A stretch of DNA of 64,000 bases from Phaffia rhodozyma (taxonomy: Eukaryota; Basidiomycota; Tremellomycetes; Cystofilobasidiales; Mrakiaceae). Made by a program: the position numbers and the translations under genes. The notes under the pieces are model-generated. The model saw only the letters and a program-made list of their open reading frames with translations. It was not told where the DNA came from and made no database searches. Positions 20,131-31,931 of this stretch are shown one piece after another (position 1 is the stretch's first letter; every line of letters begins with the position of its first letter). The DNA lies in assembly GCA_014706385.1 (NCBI GenBank), contig JACGZH010000004.1:1178001-1242000 (forward strand), in the 5' to 3' direction.

Positions 20131-21899
20131 TCAAGCAGCAGCAGCAGTCTTCTTCACTCGAGCCCTTCCCCAAACGACTTTTGCCCGTTTTACACCAGCC
20201 TCACCCTCCAAATCCAGCCCTCCTAAGGCGGACAGCGCAGAAGCAGCTTTCTCTGCCACAGGTCGTTTATGGAAGTTTAAGAATGCGCAATCTAAAAAGA
20301 GAAGATGTGTTTTGTTGATCATCCAAAGTTAGCTATCTTTCTCTCTCTTCTACTCTTCTTTCAAAACGATTGATAAACAAGAGAGAAAGTACAAACGGGA
20401 AGCAGGGACAAGAACTATTGATTTGAGATCACCATGTGTTATACTAGGAATTTTTGAGAACAGTGTCGTCCGAAGCACATCCTCCGTCAGACCCGTCGGT
20501 AGGGAAAGAAGCAATAGTGTAGTCTACCAAACAGTTGAAGATTCAAGAGTTAGTCAAGGACATCTTGACTCTAGGATAGAAGCAAGGAAAGAAGGAACGC
20601 ACAATTGATTGATCTTCGGGAGCGGCCAACCCAGTCTGCACAGCGTTTTCACGAAGGATCTTGTTTGCCACTGGATCATTTCGCCCGTAATATCGGTCCT
20701 GAATATTCTGTTTCTTCATGTCTGAATCAGGAGGCGGAAGCTCATGTCTATTGTGTAGAGGTTCAGATGAAACGAGAAAGAAGGATAAGATAAAGATAGT
20801 TAGACCATCGACGCACCTACCAATATAATGAACACAATGAGAATTTTTGAAAAAGAACCAATCCATACCGATAGGGGCACTCGTTCCCTCGATTACATTC
20901 ACCCTTGACGAAGAAACTGCAGATGTGTGCCCTATTTCGTTTGTAGTATGGGTCCGTCCTTGCCATTGACCGCAGCATATCCTTCCCAGCAGAAGACGAC
21001 CGGAGCGACAGATCGACCGAGCCGGACGCGCTCCCATCTGCTAGTTGTGATTCAATGTTTTGAGTGTAGTATTCTTGAAAGGTTTAGAAATGAGAGAACC
21101 AATCTAGGTGTCAGAAAAGGCGTCTACATCATAAAACTAATAAAACAAACAAAAAACCAAAAAGAAACGCGTACGTTTGTTGATGTTTGATGTAGGTGCT
21201 TCACTCTTTAGCCCCAGAGCGACGTCTCGGACTTGTGTCGGCAATCCATACTCCCTGTCGTAATAGTTTAGAACGAGGTCAAAGTTCAGAGATCAGTATC
21301 TGATGTTTTGATACGCATATCCAAAGGATCAGGAGACTAACAGATCTAGAATACAACACTGGCAGACGTTTCTGACTCTGCAGCAGGTGTTGCAGATTTC
21401 CTGATCGAGTGAACGGAACCATCGACAGTTTGATAGCAATAGAAGAACGAACGTTGTGTTAGATCAAGTATTCAATCTCTTACCATCCACATAAAAGACA
21501 AATGATTAGACATACAGTCTTCTTGAAACGACTTCCTTGTCCGGGGTTCCACTTGAAGATGGTGAACGGCCTAGTGCAAATCTTGCATTCCGCTCCGAGC
21601 GGCTGCTTAGACATTCGCACGTAAGCTGAAAGACACGGCAATGAGTGTTGTTCAATATATGCGTCCATTTGAATCGAATGTACAAGATCAAATATGGGGT
21701 CGCGTACGATTAGGGCCAAGGCATACTTCGCAAAGGATAGGAAAGTCGGAGGATTCCTAGAAAGAAAAATGAATCAGACCGATTAAGTTATTTCCTTGTT
21801 CATAGCACGCTCGATTTGAAGACACAACAGAAGCTCCAAAAAGTGACAGGATCCATGACTTACGACTCCGGCCTTATTGATATCTTGTTTGGGAGGCAT
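20131..21899 (-). CDS. SLT11: Pre-mRNA splicing factor Slt11/Ecm2 (RBM22 homologue)
   Basis: Slt11/Ecm2/RBM22 binds the U6 ISL and intron near the spliceosome active site as an NTC-related factor in the nucleus. From ATG 21899 ([11 protein letters not shown]) the protein shows the Cys-rich Torus-type region: [45 protein letters not shown], then [29 protein letters not shown] zinc finger follows ([19 protein letters not shown], about 20870-20940), then [27 protein letters not shown], a hallmark of RBM22. The C-terminal exons hold an RRM ([19 protein letters not shown], then VVWGRAR), and the protein stops soon after, at TGA 20131. Several short introns interrupt the gene. The Cys-rich blocks and the CCCH finger are complete, so it should be functional. 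Confidence 0.93.
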
Positions 21900-22416
21900 G
21901 GTGGATGTCAGGTGGGAGGGTACAATGTTCGACGTGATGGGTAAGAAAGATTCATAATTCAAACCAAATGAGATACGGTAGTAAGAGTGGGTATTTCGGG
22001 CTGACTAATCACGCTGTCTTATGGTCTTTTGGCGACTTATGTAAGGTGAGGATCTCGACGAAATCAAATTCTGAAGAATACTACTGAAATAAAAGGGTGA
22101 AAATGGACTTTTCGTTCTGGCACTTGTTCCCAATCAAGTCCTCACTGGTTTCCCAAACCATATACACACCACCCAGGTATTTCAGTAAAATGGATTGAGA
22201 AACCAGGAAAACAGAAGGGAAACCCGCTAGAAAATTTATAGCTCTTCGGAAAGAGAGCCTTGGGACTCCGCGCAAATAGAGGCAGGCAGATGATGTCTCA
22301 AGAAGAGATTACAAATAACAGATGAAATTATGTCAAGACTGCTGAAACTCCAACAAATTCTCACCGTTGGACGTAGTCGAGCCAATAATGTCATGGAATA
22401 TTCAACTAATCAAGAA
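21900..22416. promoter_or_regulatory. Promoter region of SLT11, upstream of the tRNA
   Basis: About 520 bp between the Slt11 start codon (minus strand) and the tRNA-Met gene. It should contain the Slt11 promoter and the tRNA's 5' flank. I see no other ORF with conserved features. Confidence 0.5.
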
Positions 22417-22487
22417 GCCTGGGTAGTTTAGTGGTAAAACGTAGGTCTCATAATCCTCAGCCGCGAGTTCGATTCTCGCTCTGGGCA
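22417..22487 (+). tRNA. tRNA-Met (CAT), elongator type
   Basis: This 71-nt sequence folds as a cloverleaf without an intron. The acceptor stem GCCTGGG pairs with TCTGGGC (three G-U pairs), the D-arm is GTTT..AAAC, the anticodon loop CTCATAA has CAT at its centre, and the T-arm is GCGAG-TTCGATT-CTCGC. A is the discriminator base. The CTCATAA loop and the T-T apposition closing it match elongator tRNA-Met of yeast. One mismatch sits at the top of the anticodon stem (T27-C43). An initiator tRNA is unlikely because that type has three G-C pairs in this stem and an AU at the end of the acceptor stem. Confidence 0.9.
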
Positions 22488-23016
22488 TCTATTTTTCTCC
22501 TCTCGTCCCAGAGTTGCTTCTCCCTTCATTTCATCTGATTATAGTAGCTGCTGTTTCATTGGCACCAGAGAGAACAGTTGTCCTTGTTTTTCTGATATAT
22601 AGTAAAGTACGTCTGAAGATAAAGGTCGAGGTAAACGTTCTTTCGATTTCAATGTCAAGTCATTTTATCCCGGAAGAGGGAACGTTGGATCAAGACTCGA
22701 TTTGATAAACTTATCAAGACATTAGAAAGCCATGGTAGAAGGCTAGGTGTATATATTGACGAAGTGTCCTGCTAATAGGAGATAAGTGTGAGACAGGAAG
22801 AAAAAAGAACAGGCTGTAGAAGGAGGTATATTGTCAGAAAATTCTGATAGTCATAAAAAAAGCATCAAGGAAGGAAGGAAAATGAAGCTAACAACAAAGA
22901 ATCATCGAGAGGGATCATTCAAAACCAAAGAAAGGGAGGAGAAAAACTACAATAGCCAACATATCAAATACTTCACCGATAAATGACAATCTGATGATAC
23001 ATTCCACACAACCATA
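22488..23016. other. Intergenic: tRNA 3' flank and 3' UTR of the Git1-like gene
   Basis: AT-rich, about 530 bp, with no supported ORF. Apart from the T-run beside the tRNA I see nothing distinct. Confidence 0.55.
22492..22496 (+). terminator. RNA polymerase III T-run terminator
   Basis: TTTTT begins five bases after the tRNA 3' end, as expected for a Pol III stop signal. Confidence 0.75.
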
Positions 23017-26000
23017 CTAATTATCCCTTAACTCGTAACCAACTATCGAGCCCGTAGATAACGATGCAGACACATTTGGCTGAGCTGAAGGTATACTAGG
23101 CACAGGCGGAATCGACAAGCAGTTGCCTCCGATCCTCGACATTCGGTTCTTGAGCTTTGGTCCGGCTGCTGACGGTCTCTTCAGAGGTTGTGGTCTTGCT
23201 TCTTGGGCTTGTTTCTCAAGCATCGCCTTGAACTCAAGCTGCTGTGCTATGAACTCTCGAACGGCGGAACCAGGTCTGTTCATGATGAACAATCATTCGA
23301 AGCGAAGAAGTACGTTTTCAATCAGATGAGCCTGATATAGGAGACGAGGAAGAGACCAATGACTTTCGGGAAGAGAAGATTGTCAAACGAAGACCTACCT
23401 CATCCGAAGAATTCGAAGGATAAGATCAGCATTTCCGGTTGACTGCTTCTGAGCTTCAGTTTTCTTTTCTTTCTTCTTCGATCGAATTGTTCCAAGGTTC
23501 TTTTGATGATAAACAGACTTCGCGCGTCGCATCGTACCAGACGCTCGAAGACTTGTCTGTGAATCACGGACACATTGCTTGATGATAGAGGTCAACAGCT
23601 TAGCATCAGCAAGAGACCAAAGAAAGAAGCCATGAGGCGACCGATGCACTCACTTCCATCAACGCATCGCTGAGAATTTAGAATCAAATTAGTATGTGTT
23701 GAAAGAACAGCCGGAAAGCAGTGTGAGGACTCACGTTGACCAGTCGTAATGCATTCGAATAGACATCAAATCATTATACTTTTGGTTATGCAAGGTTTCG
23801 AGAGAGAGCCCCTTCTCGTCTCCCTGAGCATGGAAGTAATCACGCAGAAACTGTTCGGAATAAAATGAAGAAGCAAACGGATGGGATGAGTGAGACAAGA
23901 GCGATTAACGGCAATAGCAAAGACAGAAGCGAAACGGACCCCTCGCCATTTCATCACAATGTCAACCTCTTGGTCACCTAGAGGTGTCATATCTGTGGGC
24001 GCGGCACTCAGAGACGGAATGAGTAGACTTTCGAGCGTCGATAAGAGTTCTTTCCAGAGTTTGGTCATGACCGTCTGAAGAGCAGTCAGACTCAGAGAAT
24101 TACTAAGTGTAGTCTGATTGATATCAAAGTAGTCGAACAGAGGGTTGATCGCAGCCTCGATTTCAACATCTGTAAGTATCTTGGGACGAGGTACAGGAGG
24201 GAGTTCGTCTTTCGGTAGAGGAATAGCGGGTTCATTGGAGGTACCGATGGCGGATTTGAGTCGGCCAGTAAGCTTGTTGATGGCCTCATTATAGTCGATC
24301 GGAGTGGCGGTTGATTTGATTAGCGTCTTGATGACACCTCGGGTAAGATTCTCTCGAATCATAGGCGACATCTGTCCTCAAAATTATTGTCATCAGTTGC
24401 AAGGAACTCGGGATATAAATAACCGCGGATCAAGAATTGATAGGCGTACTTTGTCTACGAATGTTCTAATCATATCACTCTCTGCTCTTTTGAGTGTTCG
24501 GAACGCTCTACCAAAGTAAAATCCAATTTCGTCTTTCTCTCCTTCCATACTGATTCGAAGTAGAAGTCGACCAGTTTTCTCCTCCAAATCGTACCATACC
24601 TCATGAGTGAGGAAGTCACCGTACTTTCGAGGGTCCAGACGGACGTAAGCACGGCCAATCTCATCATGCTTGCCAATGAGCGCACGATCTCGGACAGTTG
24701 CCATGAGCCAAAGATCCTTCTCAACAGAAATATCAAACGTTTGGTTCCCTTTTTACAGTACGCAGTTAAATGAGTTCAGTACAAGTATCAAGCTAACGAG
24801 TAACAAGCAGCATAAGAGACGAGACTTACATCTTGGGTCTAGAGTTTCGTACACTGTACGCGTTTTTGCCAGACGGAAACCATGCTGATCACTGAGAGTG
24901 ACGAACGTGTCCAGTTTGCTATTAGAATCCCGATTGCTAGGAGTAAGCCCTTCAGCCAGAACAATCTTGACAGTAAATAAGAACTTGTTGGAAGGTTCCT
25001 GGGTGCTGTGTTGGGAGGATCCTTCTTCTTCTATAGTCCGAGTGACCTGGTCGACTTGCATCTTCTTGTACATCTCGTCTAACTCGTTTCGAGCAGTCTC
25101 GATGTTGTTCAGTTTGACGCAAGACTGTATGAGAGACACACATGCAAGACGTTTTATAAGTTGAGTCCAAAAGCAAACAAAGACCACATAATATATGGAA
25201 AGATAGTACGTACGGCTGGAATAAAATTGAAAGGCTCAATCTTTTTCTCACCCTGCAGAGTCATCTTGGCTTTCACAATCCAGGCGTTTTCCTTGGGCAC
25301 TGAAGGGTCGATCGAAATCCGAGGAAACATCTCTTCTAAGAAAAGCTCTTCGATTGTATTACAATACTGGTCTACAACTTTGCTTAGGGTCTGCGCGGTT
25401 ACAGGGAATTCAATCGACATCAGCTTGTATGTTCGTGATATCCTGAGCGAATACTGGAGGAACACAGACCTTAGATAAACTTGTCAGGAAACGAGCTTCT
25501 TGGTATTGATCTGGCCAGTCAAGACCAAACAAGAAGTCAAGTGCAGAGGAAAAGGAACCAAAAAGATCGACGATAGACGAGCTATTTCCGGCTGTTCCTT
25601 CCGGTTCGAACTGTTTTGATGGACAAAGAAGATAGTCAAAATCATGTTTCATAAGTTGATATCATCCTGGCACATGTACATATGAATACATGACATACAT
25701 TGTCAACTCGGATGGCCTGTAGCGAGTCATGAGAGAAGACGTCAAAACAGAGACACGATAATATTTTATGATAAGCCGTGAATAGCTGGGAAAGATGCGA
25801 ACCTCTGCAACCCATTTATGCGTTAAGCCGTCGATCGTCTGCAACCATTTCCGAACGAACGGTTCAAAATACGCTCCAAGGTCGAACGAGATCCCTGAAC
25901 TGCGTACAGGACGAAGTCATCACGTCATTAACATCTCTTGAGAAAACACGACACAACTGGCAAGACAGCTAGAACTTACTCTGGGCAATACTCATCATGC

Positions 26001-28857
26001 ATCGCAGTTATCTGTGTAGACCGACGATAAAGACCAAAGACCTGGTCTACATCGATGACCGGTTCTTGTTTTGAGCTTCCAAGAGCGGCAGTCAGAAGAC
26101 GAGGGTGAGCATCTTCCAGATCTTGAAGAAGCAGAGGAACCTGTTGGCCAAGAACTATCGGGACGACATCGATGGCACTTTACACAAAGAGAAGTCAGAT
26201 CGGTTATCCCTTTCTCTTATATTTTATAGAACAACATATAAAAACTTACTCTAGAATCTTTCCCGGAAACCGCTTCTTGAACAACTTGGCTTGCTTTTCT
26301 ACCCAATCGATGATCATCATCAAAGGATCCACTGGGTTGTCTTCTTCTTCAGAGAACAGATCAGAAGTCTTGGCTGAGAACAAGCTGAAAGCCTTCTGTC
26401 GAATTTGATCGACAATCTGATCGAGCTTGACCAAATCAGCATTCGAATGCCCAACGAGACCAGTGTCTCGAAGTTCTTCTAACATGAGGACGTAATCGGA
26501 AATATCGGCCCATTTGACCTTGGATATATCTTCGAAATTGAAATGAAGTACGCGTAGGAAGTACTCCCACAGAACGTTCAAGATTTGAAGTAAAAAACCA
26601 CTCTGGGAGATAGAGGATAAGTTAACATATGTCATTCAAAATCGAGTCGTGTGGAAAAGAACGATGAAAACACATTTGATGGGAAAGACAGGAAAACTTA
26701 CATCTTGCCACATCCACTGCTCTAATGGTAACTTCTTCATCTCCGTGTCCACCTTAGCCAAAGCCTCCGGCAAACACTCCAAAGGAATCTCATCCCTCTC
26801 ATATCTTAACCGCATTACATCCAAGGTCGCAGTAGCTCGATAAGGATGACCTATCCTCCATCGCATCGCGCATTCATTGAGCAGGTCTGTGTGAGCCGAG
26901 GACAGGATGCTCAACGTCACCTCCTGATCCTCAGGAAGGTTGGCCATCATATCCTGTACAAATTGAATTGTGATAAAAACGATTAGAATCATATAGACAA
27001 GAAACTCGAACACGAATGAAACTTATGGAAGAAAATGACGCACCAGATCAAAATCTATACAAACTTCAATCAATCGTTTGTAGACCAATCGGGCACTGCC
27101 AGGAATAAACGTGAACTCTCCTCCGGACGATATCTCTTCATCCTCTCCTACGTGTTTCATCACAGCCTCCATGTCGACCGATCTGATCGACGTGTTCTTC
27201 ATTGTGGCAAACTGACTACATATTGAATCTGGCCGGTCGGTATAAAGCGAGGCCGGCCGGTCAGCTTTGGTATCTGTAGGCGTTGTTGTCGAGGAGGATG
27301 GTGGTGCCGTATTCTGCTTGGCTAGTTCTGGGTTGAACTGAACCATGATCATCACGAGCTGAGAGAGGTGAGTCACTTCGGTTTGGCGCCAGTTGTTGAA
27401 GGCTTCGGTCGAATCAAAGTCCTCACGTCGGCCAGGAAAAGGGAGACCTGCATTGAGATTCTTCAAGCATGTCTGATGGAGGAGAAGCGAGCACACGCGC
27501 CACGGAAAAGAGATAGAATAATCAGCATACGATCGCTGCTCAAGATAATTCCCATTGAAAGAAACCAACCTTCAGGTCAACCATGGCAGCCTGGTTCATA
27601 TAGAAACAGTCAGTCAGAAAGAAAAGGTTAATACCAGAGATTATACGGGTAGGGAGAAAACCCGAACCTTTTCATTGCATGCATCCTTGATCGCCAATAT
27701 ATCTGTCTTCAAATCCGCCGAAGTCTTCCCGAACAACTCTCCTACAACCAAGACCATCGACATATCCTCTGGATTTGTTGTGTTCCCTGCCCCTCCAGTC
27801 AATTCAGCTTGCCTATTTGTTCCATCGGTGGTCTTGGTAGACATATGCGAGTGATTGGAGATAGGCGTCGGGCGAGGTGTTGATGTTGCTGCCAATTTAC
27901 TTGAATATGTATCCAATTTGTTGAGTAGGTCAACTGAGACTCCGTTGACTCCTTTTAGAGCATCTCTCAGTATACGAACGATCTGGCCGACCTGAAGGTT
28001 GAGCTCGTACTTCCAATCGAAATCTGGCTCGATGTTCTTATCCTGAAGTCGTTTGACCTCTTTGTGGAGCTCCTTGGTTGCAACCGAGACAAACATAAGA
28101 ATGAGCTCTTCGATCTTTCTGTTCTCCTTGACACCTTTGAGGTACGACGGATCGTTTGTATTGCTCCAAAAGGCCGCGACGGTTTGGCGTATACGGTGAT
28201 CTTGAAAGCTGCGATGATAAGAAGTTGCACAAGATTCGATTGTGTTACAAGGTTAAGAGTGAGCGATACACGCTCCATCCTTTCTGTAGAAGAATACAAC
28301 TCACTTTAAATCCTTTCCCATAAAGATTGAGCGTAGCTTGTCGTCCAGCGCTTTGAATGTCTTCTCCGGGAATTTAGATGATTTAGATTCAGACTTGGAC
28401 GAGCTCCCACCGCCCATGAACATAGACGTAAAATCTGGCATTTTGGTTGCACTGGCCAGAGCTCCTTGTATCCGTTCTCGGTGACCTCGGGTGGGAGCTG
28501 AGTTGTCAGTGGCATTGGATTCAGATGATTCTTCAGGTGGAGGCAAGATAACCGGTTTAGGGCGCATTAAATAGGAGAGGTACCTGGGGAGTGAATGAGA
28601 AGTCTTTTGTTCAACACGCCTCTTACTACTCTTTCCCTCTTCTATATCAAAGGCGAAGAAAACTTACGCTACTCGAAGTGCATATCTGTTTGATAATGGT
28701 ATGAGCCAGGAAAAAATATATCAGACGTGGTTGTTTTAGTATAGGAGGATGAACAGTCAAATAAGACTCACTGATACACTGTAGCATCGTTGATAGTCCT
28801 GTAGCTAGTTCCCTTTGTTCTTCCTGTCCCAGCCGATCGGGTGGAGTGTAAGCTCAT
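23017..28857 (-). CDS. Git1/Munc13-like C2 domain protein (MHD1-C2-MHD2 layout)
   Basis: Large fungal protein related to Unc13/Munc13 and S. pombe Git1. Munc13 proteins prime vesicles for fusion; Git1 acts in glucose/cAMP signalling. Start ATG 28857 (MSLHSTRSAG), stop at 23017, roughly twenty exons. The N-terminal third holds MRPKPVILPPPEES and a conserved helical region (FPEKTFKALDDKLRSIFMGK). Middle exons form the MHD1-like helical bundle (around 25300-26640). A C2 domain lies at about 24470-25000: VKIVLAEGLTPSNRDSNSKL, DTFVTLSD, RTVYETLDPRWNQ, then VRDRALIGKHDEIGRAYVRL. Two acidic residues of the first C2 loop are present, so calcium binding is possible. The MHD2-like bundle follows (AINPLFDYFDINQ, LTALQTVMTKLWKELL, DMTPLGDQEVDIVMKWRGVRF). 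The C-terminal exon is a helical, basic tail. A vesicle-priming role is inferred from the domain order only. Confidence 0.85.
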
Positions 28858-29084
28858 CTACAAAGACAGCGACGATCTCTTCTTGACAAAAACGCTAGCT
28901 ATTAAGACAGACAGCCTTCGATGAGAAGTCTGAAGTAGAAAGAGTCTAACAGAAGAGTTAGTTAGGAGGCTGGTGGTAGGTTGTGAAAGATGAGTGTCTT
29001 GTGTCGTCACCTCATTTGGAGAAGGTGACAACTGCGCGATTCCCTCATGGAAGTAGTAGAGTGATGAGCAAAGAGCAGAATCTG

Positions 29085-29108
29085 ATCATCATCATCATCA
29101 TCATCATC
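29085..29108. repeat. (ATC)8 microsatellite in the METTL3 leader
   Basis: Eight perfect ATC units end 26 bp before the METTL3-like start codon, so they should lie in its 5' leader or core promoter. Confidence 0.85.
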
Positions 29109-29134
29109 ACCTATATTATTCTTTGTTGGCAGTA

Positions 29135-31931
29135 ATGCCATCAGAAAAATCTCGTAGCGAACAAAGCGAGGACATGTCTCATCAGGCTACAAAGAGGAAG
29201 AGGTCATCGAACCGGGATGATCAATGTGAGGATATCGTCTTGTTACGACCATCATTATCATTCTACTCTGGCTGATATGGGATATTCTATTGAACTACTA
29301 CCCAGCTGATACAGAGAAGCCAGACAAAGAAGCAGTATGGGCCAAAATAGAATCGCTGATGAGTAAAGGGACTGTAAGGTCTCGCCTCATGGCCTCCACG
29401 GTATGTGTTGCAGTTTCGACAAAGCTTAAATTATACATGGCTAATCAGCCATCATCTATCACGCTCCAAGGTCAAACCACGACCTTTCTTTCCGGTTTGT
29501 CCTAGGGTCACTTATCAGGAATGCTTGGAAGATCGACAGTCAAAGAAGGGGGAAAAGGAGAAGTTATCACTGAGAGAGTGTAGCAAGGTCTGTCTTCACT
29601 CATCATAGCTCTGTATACAGCGTGAATCATCCAGATAAGGGTTGACGTCTCCCAGTGGTTCATGTGAGGTGTAGATTCATCTTCAACCCCTCATCAGAGG
29701 TCACACGCAGCCTTCCTTAGGTCATTGTAGTGTATGATTATGCTTTTCGCTAACTTTGTTATATTTCAAGGCTCGTGTTATTGATATGACAAGGTCTTAT
29801 TTCGTATATGAAATTCATAGTATCTCAACACATGTACGGCGCTATTTCTCTACTCCTATTGGCATTTGTTCACAAGCTAACATCAAGCTTTCTGTTTCGT
29901 TTCGTTTTCGTTTTGTGTTTTCGTTCTGAAATTTGGACACTCTGTAGGCTATGGAGAAGTAGGTTCTACATGGTTGGAACAATCTCATTGTGCGCGAAAC
30001 TGAAAATCCATTCTCTTCACCTCGTTGCAAGCCCTCTTATGCGGCTTCTCCTTCTCTAGGCGGCCCAAATACCAATCGATCACAAAAAGACTGTCGGTGA
30101 GCCTTGCCACACATAGCGGTTAGGATATAGCGCCGGCAACTCATTCTTGCAAGCCTGCGGGCTACCTACTTTCTAGCTATCTTCATTTCGAGATTGGCCC
30201 GCCACCCGAATCGCTCTCCCCTTCCTCATTCAGAACGACATCTGTCTCATCTATCAAGAGTAGAGGACCAAATCGAGCTGCCACTCTGCATGGGCCTTTA
30301 AAGCCTGCTGTACCAAACTTAGCCAAGATAGTGCGAGGATTGGATGACGATGAGAGTGTGATCAGATATCCAGCGAGTTGGATTAGCTGTGACGTGCGAA
30401 AGTTTGATTTAGAGGTCTTAGGAAAGTGAGTTCAATTTCTCTCTTACAGCGCAAGAGCAGTAGGCTAATGCACGATCCGCTCGTTAGATTCGATGTCATC
30501 ATGGCCGATCCACCGTGGGTGAGTATTCCACATGAACGAAACTTAGATTCGTCCGTTGTTTTTCTTGATACATTTCGTCATACATTTTCTAAATCGAATA
30601 TCGATGGTCTGTCAGGACATTCATATGTCTCTGCCCTATGGAACGATGACGGATGACGAGATGCGTTCGATGCCTATTCCTCACCTCCAAGACAACGGTC
30701 TTTGCTTTCTTTGGGTGACTGCCAGAGCGATGGAACTTGGCAGAGATTTACTCACATTTTGGGGGTATCGAAGGGTAGATGAAATTGTCTGGGCAAAGAC
30801 AAACCAGATAGGTAGATTGATCAGAACGGGACGAACAGGACACTGGTTGAAGTAAGTGATATCCTGATCTAGTGATTCGTCTGTATCTGAGGACCCTGTG
30901 CTGATTGAACGGTGTACTGTTCCTGTTCCCTTGTCTCAATCGAAACAGTCATACATGCGAGGTTTGTCTTCTTCAAAATTGAAAAAATCATTTCCGAATC
31001 AGACTAATTAAATCATTATATATGTATCCACTGTAGCATCTACTAGTAAATCTCGTCTTTTTGCGTTTCATTCTCTATTCTAAAAGGAGAACAGAATGAG
31101 CTGCTCACAACAACCGTATTTCTTGAAATGTGTGATCACCGTCATCATTTGTAGATCGGTATTAAATCACCAGCCGATCCATCGACGCCGAATATACCGA
31201 ACACGACATGGCCAGACTGGCTTCAACGAGGACTTGATACTGACGTCCTCGTTTCTGAAGTGAGCTCACTCGAACTTTGGTGCCGAGAATTATACTCCAA
31301 TAAACGCATACTGAAAATGAATTTCTGGACTGGGCTGGGTGACTCAAACTTTGAAGGTGAGAGAGACGAGTAGGAAGCCGGATGAGGTATACGATCTGAT
31401 TGAGAGATGCTGTAGAGGAGGAAGAAAACTTGGTCAGTCTAGATTTTAACGAACATCCGGAAGAAAGAAAATATTTTCTGGTTCGCTGATCATAAAGAAG
31501 GGGCTGTTCAGAGATCTTCGGAAGAAAACACAACACTCGACCAGGGTTCGTTAACTTAATCTCTATCTCTAGCTTTTCTTCAAATAGATTTTTAAGGAGA
31601 CGTATACTGACAATCTGCTCTGTGTGTTTTATTTGATCGATCAGATGGTTAACGATAGGGTCTGTTCGTTTTTCTCATTTCGAGAGATGTCGATTTGAAC
31701 TAACTTTGAAACGCCACTGGGTTTCGCTTGTTTCTTGTAACTTGTCAAAGTAATCAAAGTATGTTATCTTTATATCTACATCGAAACTTAAACCAAGCTA
31801 CGGGAACACAGCGCTCAAAGATCTTCATATATCCTTTTCATTCTTTAGTCGGGGGGGATTGTGTCTACGAGCCAGCTTTGGCTGAACGGTTGAAGCAACG
31901 ATACCCAGAACGGAAGAACCTCGCTGTATGA
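29135..31931 (+). CDS. IME4: mRNA N6-adenosine methyltransferase METTL3/Ime4
   Basis: Catalytic subunit of the m6A writer acting on mRNA in the nucleus. From ATG 29135 a basic head (ATKRKRSS) leads to a zinc-finger region: FPVCPRVTYQECLE, LRECSKIHLQPL and SLGHCS (about 29480-29735). An exon around 29776-29820 follows (DMTRSYFVYEIH). After a linker comes the MT-A70 domain: [26 protein letters not shown], with the catalytic DPPW (exon 30488-30518), then DIHMSLPYGTMTDDEM and RTGRTGHWLN (exon 30616-30851). The rest is spread over 30949-30961, 31037-31045, 31155-31259, 31357-31432, 31512-31545, 31645-31659, 31751-31758 and 31849-31931, giving EHLLIGIK, KPDEVYDLIER, IFGRKHNTRPGWLTIGNQ and EPALAERLKQRYPE, a good match to METTL3 order. 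The exact exon set around 29820-30200 is unsure. Confidence 0.92.
30949..30961 (+). other. 13-nt microexon of the METTL3 gene
   Basis: CGAAACAG precedes it and GTTTGT follows. It completes HWLN and adds HTCE, at the place where animal METTL3 reads HWLNHGKE. Confidence 0.75.
31037..31045 (+). other. 9-nt microexon of the METTL3 gene
   Basis: CATCTACTA lies between CCACTGTAG and GTAAAT and codes His-Leu-Leu. With the flanking exons it gives E-HLL-IGIK, matching EHCLVGVK in other METTL3 proteins; skipping it would delete three conserved residues. Confidence 0.78.
31645..31659 (+). other. 15-nt microexon of the METTL3 gene
   Basis: ATGGTTAACGATAGG follows GATCAG and precedes GTCTGT. With two bases from the exon before it reads G-WLTIG, the family's P-x-W-I-T-L-G motif. 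Confidence 0.75.
31751..31758 (+). other. 8-nt microexon of the METTL3 gene
   Basis: TAATCAAA lies between TGTCAAAG and GTATGT. It supplies G-N-Q and restores the frame into the last exon, which codes GGDCVYEPALAERLKQRYPE; the family has GNQ at this place. Confidence 0.72.

Noticed and set aside
22417..22487. Reading the CAT-anticodon tRNA as tRNA-Ile or initiator tRNA
   Set aside because: Nuclear eukaryotic tRNA-Ile does not use CAT, and the stem lacks the G-C triplet of initiator tRNA; the loop matches elongator tRNA-Met.
31728..31931. Separate small ORF after the METTL3 core
   Set aside because: Its end (EPALAERLKQRYPE) is the conserved METTL3 C-terminus; it is the last exon of that gene and not an independent gene.
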